Assembly (NCBI GenBank): GCA_014529385.2
Contig: CM043951.1
Location: forward strand, 112,222,969 to 112,286,968
Length of the DNA stretch: 64,000 bases
DNA from: Adiantum capillus-veneris
Lineage: Eukaryota; Streptophyta; Polypodiopsida; Polypodiales; Pteridaceae
Reading direction: 5' to 3'
In this document: piece by piece, positions 22,240 to 33,250 of the stretch
How the letters are laid out: the number at the start of each line of letters is the position of its first letter
How positions within the stretch are numbered: position 1 is the first letter of the stretch
Made by a program: the position numbers and the translations under genes
The notes under the pieces: model-generated
What the model was told of the DNA's origin: nothing
Seen by the model: the letters and a program-made list of their open reading frames with translations, nothing else
The model's database searches: none

Positions 22240-23262
22240 TTTGAGGATATGTTTAAAGAAAAAAAATCCACCAATGAAACGGATTGAAATTATATTGTAT
22301 GGGATAAGTGCTCTATGCTTTAGCTTAAGACATTGCTTGAGTATATCTCACACTATCGGGATGTGATCCTCAAGCTAGAGGTTCTAGACACCTTTTTATA
22401 ACAGGTGCATGGATTCATCTGTGGGTTAACACAAGAGATTAAGAAGTATGTTAAAACATGAGATGCTAGAAAAATTGAGGAACCTATAGTGCAGGCTCAT
22501 ATCCATGATGATCTAGATGAATAAGCATTGCATAGCACAAACATGCTTGACACTTCCAATGCACATGAATTTCATGTCCATAATAAGAGGAAATTTATTG
22601 TAGCTGCATTTAGAAATCCCAAGGGACCTAGGGAACATCTGTCTAATGAGGAATTTGAAAATTCAAAGAAGGATAAGTTATGTTTTAAATGCTTAAGAAG
22701 TGGACACAACAAAGAATATTGTTCTTAGGAAAAATCTACTAACTAGGGTTGGGAGAGAGCTATGCACATAGTGTAATTGATTCCCCTAGAATTCTCTCCA
22801 ATGTGGAAGTAACACATACCAAAGAAGTTCATGAGTTCTATTTTATGGTCTCTATGTGGAAATGGACTTTTTGTCCACATGAGGTAGTGCATATACATGC
22901 ATGTATCCAAGGTCACAAGGTGAGAATCTTGGTAGAGGATGGTGCCTCACACTATCTCATTAACTATATATAAGTAAGTGAAGTAGCTCAATTTTCCCTA
23001 TACATCTATTTCCCATCCCTACAAGGTAGCCGTGATTAAATTCCCTGATGTTGAAATGCATGATACAAATTTAAAGGGTGTAGCTCTAGAGGCTTGGGGT
23101 GCCATACATCCTTGGATTTTCAAGTTGTGAATATGGATCGAGCAAATATGATACTAAGTCAACAGTGGATATACGGGCTAGGATCCTCATTAAAGCATAT
23201 CTACAATCATAATAGTTGAATGTCTCAATCCAATGGTGTACATGTTGCCAAATGTCATGCTT
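22240..23262 (+). pseudogene. Ty3/gypsy gag-protease relic
   Basis: A decayed gag ending in a CCHC zinc knuckle, CFKCLRSGHNKEYC (about 22680-22722), preceded by a capsid-like segment with GFICGLTQEIKKYV. Downstream are protease motifs: VRILVEDGASHYLIN (about 22921), where DGAS is the active-site loop, and MILSQQWIYGLGS (about 23148), equivalent to the ILG..WL flap-side motif. Gag packages element RNA; the protease would process gag-pol. Many stops. It is not obviously the same family as the tandem gypsy array at 34320-50002. Confidence 0.8.
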
Positions 23263-24469
23263 AGGGTAAGACCAGGTAGGCCCAAGTCCAAGATGGATAT
23301 GCAATCAAGGGGTTCTATATTTTATAAGTCTATGAGTCTATATATAGAGAGGTTGGGTGGAGAGTTGCATTTTTCAGTCCCCTCTGGTCTCAAATTGGTA
23401 TTAGAGCTAAGGGGAGAGGGAAGATATGGAGGAAGGGGAAAGTAGACATGGAGGTGGTGTCCTTGCATGGGTACGCATGTTCTCTCTCTCTCTCTCATGA
23501 AGCTTCTATGGTGGGGTTCGAGGCAGCAACAACTAGAACGGGGATGAAGGCTTAGCAAATGAGGACTATAGAGGCTAAAATTTGCATGTGTAGGGCCAAT
23601 TACAATAAGATAAGGGAAGAGGTCAAGGTTCAGCGAATCGTGTACCTTTTCGCTCGCTAGGTTTAAAGCAATGTGGGGATCCTTTCGTGTCACAAACGAC
23701 AAACACGTACTGTGGAGAAAACCATGGGCGTTGACAAACCATTTTTCTATGTCATCAAGGAACCATCACTCTGTAGATCTTGCCCTTTTTTTCTCACTTG
23801 GATACCAAGGTGAGCACACCCAAAATCACTTAATACGACTCCAAAATTGCTGAGGGAGGGTGTCCACAGTCATCCACACCCCCTATTCTTCTTGTTTTCC
23901 CGACAAGGTAAGGGAAAGCAAAGCTTCCACTATCAAGGAATCGAAGGTGAACACCAAGAAAATAATTTTTTAAATTTCAAACAATTGCAAAAAATCTACA
24001 AAGAATTAGAGCAAGTAGATTACCAAAACCTATGAGCAGTTTTGAATTGGAGAAAACCAAAATTTTGAAGCCTTGAGTATTATGTGGCTCATGGTCAATG
24101 GTTGGAAGACATGTTTACGAGCAACCATTCAAGTTCAAGAAAGAACTCAAGCATGGTTACAGCGAAGGACATTCAAGGTTGCTGAAGACCACGCCATGCA
24201 AGGCATGCAAGAATCAAGCAACAATAGCTGACAAAGAGTTTAATTATTAATTCTCTTCTTAATTTAAGTTCATCCAATAATTAACTACAACGACAATGCC
24301 AATTGGCATGATTACGTCATGAGATACGCAATTGATTTTTTGCTTTTATTGAGAATGTGATTGATAGATGTGGCATGCAACGGATGTGTGTGCTACCATG
24401 GAAGCCTTTTATATATATGCATATGTATAAGTACTCAAGGAAAAAGTAAGGCTTTTTCAAATTACAATA
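23263..24469. other. Possible LTR junction with primer-binding site; otherwise no gene
   Basis: TGGTATTAGAGC at 23396-23407 differs by one base from the usual initiator-Met primer site and follows LTR-like AT-rich sequence. The rest to 24469 shows no recognisable protein; frames such as 23671-23853 are short and unsupported. Confidence 0.35.
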
Positions 24470-24612
24470 TGTTGAGATGTAGAGAGAGAGAGAGAGAGAG
24501 GAGACAAGAGACACACCATGTACTCTCCCAAAGACTGATTCATATTGAGGAAAAGATACAAATATATAGGTGAGACCAAGTTGAGTAGAGTGAGCCATAT
24601 AAAGCTCCAACA
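24470..24612 (-). repeat. Copia B 3' LTR
   Basis: 143-bp LTR next to a polypurine tract (GAGTGGGGG on the minus strand). Confidence 0.95.
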
Positions 24613-24813
24613 CCCCCACTCAAACAAAGCTCTCTAGCTTTTGATGAAAAAACCCTTGGGGAGTTCAGGGGCAAAACCCAAGCCCCTATACAATGTGAAA
24701 ATATGAACCAGTGATGATGAAAGTGAATTGTGCATCTATGTACAAATATAAAAGTGACTCAAAGATCACAATGTGCAGATGTGGAGTGTGCATAGTGCAT
24801 GGTACCTATAGGA

Positions 24814-25780
24814 TTACAATGTCATATGTACAAAACTATTACAATAGCAAAGAAGCAAATCTAGAAAGAGTGAGGCCGAAGCAACTCCAAGCTCCGAGCG
24901 CAAGAGGATGAAACGTGACTCGTTGAGGCCTTTGGTCAGAATGTCTGCAATCATTTGGTCACTTGGACAATGTTCAACCATAATGGTTCCTTTGCGTACT
25001 TCATACCTGACATAATGATAATGGAGAGCAATGGGCTTTGACTTATTATGTTGAACATAGTCTTTTACAAGACTAATAGCACTTTGGTTGTCACACCGCA
25101 AGGGTGTGCCAGAAAGATGAGACTAACCAATATCAACCATCATTTGTTGAAGCCATATCAACTCACGAGCTGCAAGTGATGCTGCAACATATTCTGACTC
25201 AGTCGTAGAAACTGCAACACAATGTTGTTTCTTGCTGGTCCAAGAAACAAGACAATCATTTATAAAGAAGAAGTTTCCACTAGTAGATCGCATAGATATA
25301 TATGAGCTTGCCCAGTCTGCATCAGTGTAACCCAAAAGAGAAAGATATGGTATAGAATCCGATGTGAGTTGTCGTCAGTAGAGGAATCCAAAATCTATAG
25401 TGCGTTTCAAGTATTTCAACACAGGCTTTGCTGCAGACCAATGCTTAAGAGAAGGACGTACAAGATGTTATCCAAGATAATTAGCAACAAACAGAATATC
25501 ATGACGAGTGTTCATGCCAACAAACTGCAGACATCCAATCAAGTTAGCATAAGGCTGATTTGTGATAAATTGACCGCCATTGTCAGAAGTGTTCTTCGTA
25601 GAGCTCGCAAGACAAGGTGTGTTGAATGAATGTGCAGATTCCACACCAAACTTTTGAATAGTATCTACAATAAACTTTGAATTTCGAAGGAATAGAATAC
25701 CTTTTGTACGATTCCATTGGTGAATCTCTCCAGAACCAAAGGTAGAAGACAATAACTTTTTTCACTTGCTGAAGAAATCC
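24814..25780 (-). pseudogene. Copia B: RT C-terminus and RNase H
   Basis: Minus-strand fragments with KFIVDTIQKFGVESAHS (RT connection), DADWASS, STSGNFFFI, STTESEYVAAS and ADILTKG (RNase H). A stop near 25120 and several frameshifts split it. The catalytic acidic residues of RNase H are still readable. Confidence 0.87.
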
Positions 25781-25784
25781 TAAA

Positions 25785-26279
25785 TCATTGGAAACAAGGA
25801 TGGTTAACAAAAGATTTTAAAGACTCAATATGTCCCTTCATGGCAGTACCAACTTCGTAGTGTAGTTTGTTAAGCAACCCTCTCAAATAAAGTATTTCTG
25901 TAATAGATTTCTTATGAAAGTTTGCAATAAGGTACTTCCATACGTCGTGGGAAGTAGGCAGCTCATACATATCAAGCAAAAGAGAATCACTAAGAGCGGA
26001 AAGAATATACCAACGAGCTACTTTATCATGTCGTTGCCAATCCGTATACGCAACATTCAAATCTTCAAATATAGCTCCTTTAGTGATAAGCATGTTATCA
26101 TGATCCGTATCAATAGGCTGAGGCGGACAAACACGATTTCCAAGGACAACATCAGAGAGTTCATCGCCTTCAAGAATTAACAACATCTTTGCTTTTCACC
26201 CTGGAAATCCTTTGCCTTGGAAAGGAGGAACAGAACGTTGGGCAGAAGGAAAGCCGTTGACAAGAATAGTCATAGCCAT
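25785..26279 (-). pseudogene. Copia B: gag N-terminal fragment
   Basis: Starts MAMTILVNGFPSAQRS at ATG 26277-26279, hits a TGA in place of Trp in the PG(W)KAKMLLI motif, and continues through DWQRHDKVARWYILSALSDS to KSFVNHPCFQ, where it fuses with RT sequence. It is the same truncated gag as in copy A. Confidence 0.87.
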
Positions 26280-27059
26280 ATCTGGTTGCGAGAAGTCGTA
26301 TAAGATAAGATCGCAGAATTTGCACACCATATATGGTGAAGGCTGCAATTGAGAACGCAAGAAATATGATGACTGTGTTCTATCAACGATATCGCACGAA
26401 GGATGCTCAATACACGTCCAAATATGTGAGAGACGTCATTCAAAAAAGCAGGGAAAAGAAGACGTCAATATTAAAAGAGTCCTCAAAATAGAGTGACGTG
26501 AGACACAAGATTCATGGCCAAAGTATGAATAAAGCTTAATTTACTCAAAAAAGTTAACGCCAAAATTAGAAAAACGATCACGAATGCTTCACGAAGACGC
26601 ATGACGAAGAAAGCTGCGTCAAGCTCAATTTGCAGTAAAACAGCATAACTTTGTGCTGCTGCGAACTTCGATTGACGCAAACCTAGAACTCAAATCGAAG
26701 AGCTCGAGGAGACGAAAAAAGTTTTGTATGGAAAGTACCATTGTGCTACACTCCATTGCGCTTTTCCCGTTTCTCCAAATTTTGAGCAGAAGACCCCCAA
26801 AAATTGAGACAAAGTTCAGGGTGTCAGAAAACAAATGAACAAGAAAACGTAATCAATGATTTATTATATCGATTAGCAATAAACACCACAGAAAACACTA
26901 ATCATATTATTCTTAACACAAAACAACCACAATTAACAAGAGTCAATCCTCAAAAAATAAAATTTGTAGCAATTTTGAATCTTACATGCGAATCGCATAC
27001 ACATACTGTTTTGTCACCATGAATTGAATCAGCACGTGATCGTTACCGCTCTGATACCA

Positions 27060-27068
27060 TGTTGAGAT

Positions 27069-27139
<71 letters not shown>

Positions 27140-27236
27140 GCTCCCAAAGACTGATCGCATGATTCATATTGAGGATAAGATACAAATATGTAGGTGAGAC
27201 CAAGTTGAGTAGAGTGAGCCATATATAGCTCCAACA
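27060..27236 (-). repeat. Copia B 5' LTR with expanded GA tract
   Basis: 177 bp instead of 143. The (GA)n tract has grown to about 60 bp and the usual segment between it and the TACGCTCCC block is gone; an extra CGCATGAT lies after GACTGAT. Other LTRs in the window have only 10-20 bp of GA. Confidence 0.93.
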
Positions 27237-27241
27237 CAATA

Positions 27242-29934
27242 AGCACCCAATTTGTTGCAAAAAAATAGACTGCCCATATACTATCATGCTTTCACCCATA
27301 TACTATCATGCTTGTTTGACATGTATGCAAAGTGTGTTGTATTGATGAAAGCATATAATGTGCTCGACAAGATTCTTGTCTATAATGTTGGCATGCAACA
27401 ACATGAAAAACATTGACATGGTCCAAAGAAAAGGGATGATATTGTTAATTAGGGATGTGCATTGCAATGCTTTGGTCTGCATGCATCCCAAATGTGATGC
27501 ATTTTTCAAAGGAGAATCTAAGATATGCTTAACACTGGCACATGTAAGTAGGTTTGAGCTTCTTTTCACGATTCTGGATCAAGGGCTTTTATTCAAATGT
27601 GATCAACTTTTTTTTTTTTTGAAGACATAGGGAATTTTGCATGCAAGACATTGACATATGCAAAAAAATATAATGATGAGATTGCTAGTCAAGCTCTATA
27701 ATTTTGCAAAAGGTCTAAGTGAAAAGCTCCCTTTTTTAACACCCTCGTATTTTCAAATGGCCTCTAATTAGGAAATTTTATGCCATGCTAGTAGTATGAT
27801 ACTCCTATGCCTTTCACTTGCTTCTACCTGCCTTTGGCTACTAATGCTCTTAAGATTACTAATGCCTTGGTCTCTTCACGTGGATGGATACACTGCATTA
27901 TTTAGGTAATTTGTTGGCTATAAAAGATGTCATTTTATTTGAATAGGTAATTCTTGAAGTTTGAATGCTCAAATGTTACCTTTGACTCTGGGATTTCTTC
28001 TAGTGGTAGTATTTTTTGAAAGAATTACCTGGCTTGATATTCACTATCATAAACCATGCATTGTGGTCATATTCAGACCCTAACTCCTATTTATTAGTCG
28101 ATATACATTAGGTTGATATTGTTTTTATTATGCTCATTTGAGAAATGGACAAATTTATTGAGGTCTTACTCTCTGTGTGAAAAGCGAAAACTATGGGTTG
28201 CAGTACGAAGATTATGAAAACAACTTCGTCCACTTTCACGAAATCCTATCTCCTTCATTGCAACAACAAAAGTCTTTCTAATAAAAGAAAGCTCAGAATT
28301 AAACCTCTCTCAAAAAAGGAATTAGGATAAATTGTAAATGCATGTGGTGTTGCCTTCTGGAATTTATATAGAGGGGATCAATTAGAGGAATAAAAAAAAT
28401 TACTTGATATAATGATTTGTAATCAACAACAGATTGATACATTTGTGGACCATCAAAGAGTGTTCCAAATATGAGTGCATAAAAATATTCTTGACCACTC
28501 ATGCATCCTCTCATTAAGAACACCCTTTATGTCTTTGGCTCACCCATGGACATGTAATTTTTTTTATAAAAGGACCACTTTAGTCTCCAATCACACAAGC
28601 ACTTGGATGAATACGGGAGTGCGGAGATAAAGAGAGTTTGTAAGCCATATCTCCAACTCAGTTGAGTATATTAAAAAGTCCACAATATTTGGAAAATAAT
28701 TTAGATGTTGGTCCAATTTGCACTCACAATATTGCTAGGCACCCGGTAAAAGCATATGCTAGTGCCATGAGTAGTCCCAAATCTCAAAAAGCATCTAATA
28801 GTGCCACGAGTGACCACCACTAACTGCTTTAGTGGAGTGTGCAAGAATATATGCTTGATTTGTGCACTATGAATATTATGTCCCTATCATTTCCCAAGTG
28901 ACAATTTGACTATTGTGCAAATGATTTTCTCCCTTGGTTGCCGCTTCCACTTTGGCATTTTCTCTCTCTCTCTATCCCTCACACACCCTCTGTCGGTGTG
29001 TGTGTGTGTGTGTGTGTATTTGTTTCTCTCGTTGTCAGTACTCTCACACCCCTGTCATATCTCTATTCCACAAGTATGTTTTTCTCTCTCCGTCTGATCC
29101 TTCTTCTCTCTCCTTCTCTTGGTACTTATTTCACCTACCTCAATTCCAACATAGAGACCGTACATATGAGAGAGCTCCATGCTTATATAAACTCGAAAAA
29201 GCATCACCTTTAGCCAAAAAACACGAATTGATTAACTCGCAAATAAAATTAACCCCTATTGTTGTTGTATTCAAGTCATGTGAGCTCATATTTTTTCCAT
29301 CTTCGGGAGTAGACGTTTCCATGTAGTGTGAGTGAATAAAATTAGAAGGAGTAGAGTCTTGTTTCATGGTGTAATGGAGGTGAGAGAAGGAAGAGGAGCT
29401 AGCTTGGTGTGAAACTATGTGGTGGCCAGGGGGAAGAGATGGGGGAGGAGCTTGCTTGGTGCTACAATGGAGGTGGGAGAAAGCTAGCAGAGAGATAGTG
29501 TTACACTATAGGGGGTGCATGTGGTTGTTGCAACAATGGAGAGCTTAGAAAAGAGTTTGTAGAGAGAGAAAATCACTTTTTAGCTTTAGAATAGGTTTGA
29601 AAATACTTTGGAGGGTGGAAAATGATGTTTTGAACTTTTTTGAAAAAAATCAAAATTTTGTATTTTTTAGTGCACGTTTTTTACTTTTGGAGGTCAAAAA
29701 TACTTTTTTGACCATGAAATAAGTTTGGAGACCTTTTAAAGAGGGAAAACTTGAAATTTGTTTTTTTTTTTAAATTTAAATTTTTTAGTGTATTTTTAAA
29801 TCCGGACCAAAAAGTGGGGGAAAAAAGGTCAAAGTGGTCCCCTCCCCCTTTCCCCCAGCCACCTCCCTTACCTTCTCACTAGGGAAGAGGCCATAAAGAG
29901 GTGTAAGGCTACCTTAATCCCAAAGGGCCCCTAG
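27242..29934. other. Intergenic, no gene recognised
   Basis: AT-rich DNA with a CT/GT microsatellite at about 28962-29018. Frames such as 27358-27630 show no motif I recognise. At 29380-29520 a segment with GGTG, GGGAGGAGCTTGCTTGGTG is loosely duplicated. Confidence 0.4.
28962..29018. repeat. (CT)n and (GT)n microsatellites
   Basis: A short CT run followed by about 20 bp of GT. The Ser/Leu- and Cys/Val-rich frames across it come from the repeat. Confidence 0.9.
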
Positions 29935-30560
29935 AGGGTTCATATTTTTCCTAATGTGGTTGATACACAATATCTTGAGAGTGTGGAATGGAATAGAGCT
30001 CCCAACAGACATCTTCAAGATAAGACTTTTAAACCAGTACTTGATATTCCTCTGAGTAGAGTTCACGTCTGTACACTTCATGCACTCTGTCGAATAATTG
30101 AAAAGGTGGTTCATGTGTATGTATGTTTTGCATGGACATTAGCCGGAGAGTGAGTCGAAGAGAGTGATCAAAGTATTAGAGGGAGTGCTCTTAGACATTG
30201 GTTTGCATGGAGGCAATGTCAAAATCGAAGGTACCTAGGAGAGCATCGATAGGCGGCGTGAACGCAAGAAGGTTTCTTGGGTTTAGTCTCAAAGATTCAC
30301 ATAGAGAAGAAAGGAGAAACCTGTTCAACAAATGAAAACAGTTACATAAAGTGGTTAAAGACAATGCTAGTGATGGGGCAATCCAGAATCACAAGGCGAA
30401 CGTGTGGAAATCACTAGATAAAAATTTTCACTACCTTGAGCAACATTCCTGGGACCAAAGTAAGATCGGAATCAGAAGTGTCTCCATGAATCTGCTATGT
30501 AGCTTGTCATCACTATCGCATCACCAAACATATCTTCATGTTGTCATCACGTAACATGTC
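29935..30560 (+). pseudogene. Unrecognised STQGMEK-family gene, copy 1, 5' exons
   Basis: An exon-like frame (29935-30146) reads FPNVVDTQYLESVEWN... and then RVHVCTLHALCRIIEKVVHV, ending AGE before GTGAGT. After a gap it continues with VIKVLEGVLLDIGLHGGNVKI (about 30155-30225) and, in another frame, RRFLGFSLKDSHREERRNLF, one TGA, and KANVWKSLDKNFHYLEQHSWDQ-like sequence to about 30460, ending before AAAGTAAG. The periodic hydrophobic pattern, splice-like borders and join to 32852-33250 argue for a real gene. I do not recognise the family and assign no function. Whether it is a host gene or part of a mobile element is open. Confidence 0.5.
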
Positions 30561-30837
30561 TTCATAAATCTTTCATTGTCTCCAAGTTTGTCTTCATGAA
30601 ATCAATTCTTTGATCAATCCTACATAGATCATAGACTCAAAAAACATAGTCATGAAAATTACTAGCACCATTAGTGAAATAATTACGTTCACAGTTCCAT
30701 AAGAGATGGTTCGCGACACCACTCTTTTGACGAAATATATACGCACGACAACATATGTGGACATTAAGTATAAACATAAAAAGTATACGTGATGCAAATG
30801 ACATGTGTATATACTACTTAAAACGACATTTATCAAC

Positions 30838-31400
30838 GTAGTGATATCAATGAGTATCATCAAAGTATTAACAAAATATCATCATTGTATCAATAAAAAT
30901 GAATAAATTATCATGGTATCAATGAAAAGCATCATAGAATAATCATTGTATCAACGAAACAACATGGTATCACTGAGAATAACCATGGTATCAATGAAAC
31001 AACATCATGATATCACCGAGAATAACCATGGTATCAACGAAACAACATCATGATATCACCAAGAATAATCATTATATCCACGAAACAACATCATGGCATC
31101 ATCGAGAATAACCATGGTACCAACGAAACAACATCATGGTATCACCGAGATCACCGAGAATAACCATGGTATCAACGAAATATCATCATGGTATCAACGA
31201 AAATCACCATGGAATCAACAAAATATCATCATGGCATCACCGAGAATAACCATGGTATCAACGAAATATCATCATGGCATCATCGAGAATAACCATGGTA
31301 TCAATGAAATATCATCATGGTATCAACAAAAATCATTATGACCAAAGTACTAACAAAACATCATTATGGTTCCATCAAAATCACTATGGTATCAACGAGA
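30838..31400. repeat. CATGGTATCA minisatellite
   Basis: Many imperfect units of about 20 bp, paired into units of about 40 bp: AACATCATGGTATCACCGAGAA-type followed by TAACCATGGTATCAACGAA-type. The repeat ORF at 31093 is an artefact of it. Confidence 0.9.
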
Positions 31401-31631
31401 AATTATGAATAAAATGACGTAAACTATATCTCTAGAAGAATAATTATACGAGAATCAATGAACGAGTATATCATATAACAAAAAATCATGTACCAACAGT
31501 AGCTTGATAGAATTTGGACGATCATCAACGGCTCAACTGAATCGGAACGATATGTAACTGGCTTCTGCAGCAAAGTTACGTCAGTAACAAATATATGATT
31601 GATGAAGAAAAAATATAATTGAGAAGTTTTC

Positions 31632-32690
31632 AATTATGAGGAAAATCAAAAGCAAAAAGTAAAATTTTGCTTTTCAAACATATTTGGAGTCCGAGACGAT
31701 AACTAGGTGCAGAATTTAGAGAAACTTTCTTATGCAAAGTTGTAGATCCATCGATTCTGATGGCTCAAGCGAATAGTTTCTGCAAAGTTGTTTTCAATTA
31801 GGAGAAAAATCAAAAAACAAGAAACGAAAGTTGCTTTTCAGGTATGTACGCAGTCCGCCAACGATAACTCAAAATCAGTGTAGAATTTGAAAAAAAAAAC
31901 TTTCTCCTGCAAAGTTATAGACCACATTGATTTCAGTGCTTTCGCGGGTTGTTTCTGAAAAATCGTTCTCAATTAGGAGAAAAATCAAAAACAAAAAGCG
32001 AAAGTTGCTTTTCAGACATGTACGCACTACGCCAACGATAACTCAAAATCGGTGCAGACGTTGGAAAAACTTTCTTCTGCAAAGTGGTAGACCACATCGA
32101 TCTCGATGTCACAAATGGCTTGTTTCCGCAAAATCGATTTAAATTAGGAGAAAAATCAAAAACAAAAAGTGAAGTTGCTTTTCAGGCATGTACGCAGTCT
32201 GCGAACGTTAAGTCAAAATCAATGCAGAATTTGAAAAATCTTTCTTCTGCAAAGTTGTAGACTATACTGATTCTAGTGCCTTCCATGAGTAGTTTTCTAC
32301 AAAATCGATTTCAATTAAGAGAAAAATAAAAAACATAAAACGAAAGATGCTTTTCAGGTATGTATGCAGTCCGCGAATGATAACTCAAAATCGGTGCAGA
32401 ATTTGAAAAAATATTCTTGTGCAAAATTGTAGACCATATCGATTCCGGTGCTTTTGGCGGCTAGTTTCTACAAAATCGTTTTCAATTAATAGAAAAATAA
32501 AAAACAAAAGTGAAAGTTTCTTTTCAGGTATGTATGCAGTTCGCGAACGATAACTCAAAATCGGTGCAAAATTTGAAAAAACTTTCTTCTGCAAAGTTGT
32601 AGATCACATCAATTCTGATTTATTACATGAGTAGTTTCTGCGAAATCGTTTTAAATCAGGAGAAAAATCAAAAACAAAAACGTACTTCTC
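31632..32690. repeat. About 170-bp satellite, six units
   Basis: Units start near 31632, 31800, 31976, 32146, 32318, 32490 and 32660 (last partial) with AGAAAAATCAAAAACAAAAA and contain TTGCTTTTCAGG, CGATAACTCAAAATC and CTGCAAAGTTGTAGA blocks. It forms most of the inside of the LTR-type element. Confidence 0.9.
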
Positions 32691-32698
32691 TGATACCA

Positions 32699-32840
32699 TG
32701 TTGAGAAAGAGAGAGAGAGCATAGAAATAGAACCCCAAAGTGTGTAGAATACACACATGAGATGATGTATATATAGAGGGGACCTGGGTGCCATATATAA
32801 AGAAGCCATATATTGAGTAGCTTCACATATAAGCTCAACA
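32699..32840 (-). repeat. LTR of the satellite-filled element
   Basis: 142 bp with TGTTGAG / CTCAACA ends, a GA run near one end and a primer-binding site complement directly adjacent on the internal side. Confidence 0.8.
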
Positions 32841-32851
32841 AGCTCACATCA

Positions 32852-33250
32852 TTTCAAGCAGCCTTGCTGATTGGAACAAGGCTTACCTTACGGGGTGGGG
32901 TGGGAAACATATCACACATTACATGGTGGGTTATCATTCTACGTATACAAAACAAAATTTTAAATTGTATTCTACTGACCATTTTATTTTATTTCAATGC
33001 AGCACATATTGTTCAACCATGGTCCATATTTTGCCAAGACATATGACGCACTATCAGTATGGTCCACACAAGGCATGGAAAAAACCCACTACATGGCAAG
33101 AACGGGTTATTTTAAGCACACTTGAAGGAAAAAATAAATCCAATAGCATATTAGAGTTACACCAATGGACTTATACACGACTAATTCATAGAGCAAGGCA
33201 GAAGAAACTTCTTAAGAGTTTAGAAATTACACGGTTTTTACGACACATCC
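32852..33250 (+). pseudogene. Unrecognised STQGMEK-family gene, copy 1, 3' exons
   Basis: A short exon reads WNKAYLTGWGGKHITHYM and ends before GTGGGT (about 32927). After an AATGCAG acceptor (33002) it continues HILFNHGPYFAKTYDALSV, then WSTQGMEKTHYMARTGYFKH and a TGA (33120). In a shifted frame a basic, helical stretch follows, SNSILELHQWTYTRLIHRAR, to about 33250. The splice join gives ITHYM-HILF, which matches the layout of copy 2 at 57570-57760 (HILFVHG, FSTQGMEKSHY). The match of two copies at protein level shows this was coding. No function is assigned. Confidence 0.6.

Larger units (their letters stand above)
24470..27236 (-). mobile_element. Copia copy B: internally deleted Ty1/copia retrotransposon
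   Basis: 2,767 bp with LTRs at 24470-24612 and 27060-27236 and perfect 5-bp target duplications CAATA (24465-24469 and 27237-27241). Structure as in copy A: gag (25785-26279), fused to the RT end (25468-25780), then RNase H (24814-25335). The gag-RT junction (GTTAACCATCCTTG on the minus strand) is at the same place as in copy A. Gag carries a TGA in place of a Trp near the start (about 26196-26200) and RNase H is split by stops. It could have moved only in trans. Confidence 0.93.
30600..32840 (-). mobile_element. Non-coding LTR-type element filled with tandem repeats
   Basis: The right end is a clear minus-strand 5' LTR (32699-32840, 142 bp, TGTTGAG...CTCAACA) with an adjacent primer-binding-site complement (CTCTGATACCA, 32688-32698). 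Internally there is no coding sequence: a roughly 170-bp satellite (31632-32690), a CATGGTATCA minisatellite (30838-31400) and a unique part (30600-30835). No second LTR was found on the left, so that end is uncertain. The palindromic insertion at 57737-58251 carries the same LTR and internal segments, showing that this is a family. The ends and primer site resemble those of the copia copies, suggesting mobilisation by copia enzymes (inference). Confidence 0.65.

Noticed and set aside
31093-31341. ORF with repeated HHGI/NNHGINEISSWYQ pattern
   Set aside because: It is the translation of the CATGGTATCA minisatellite.
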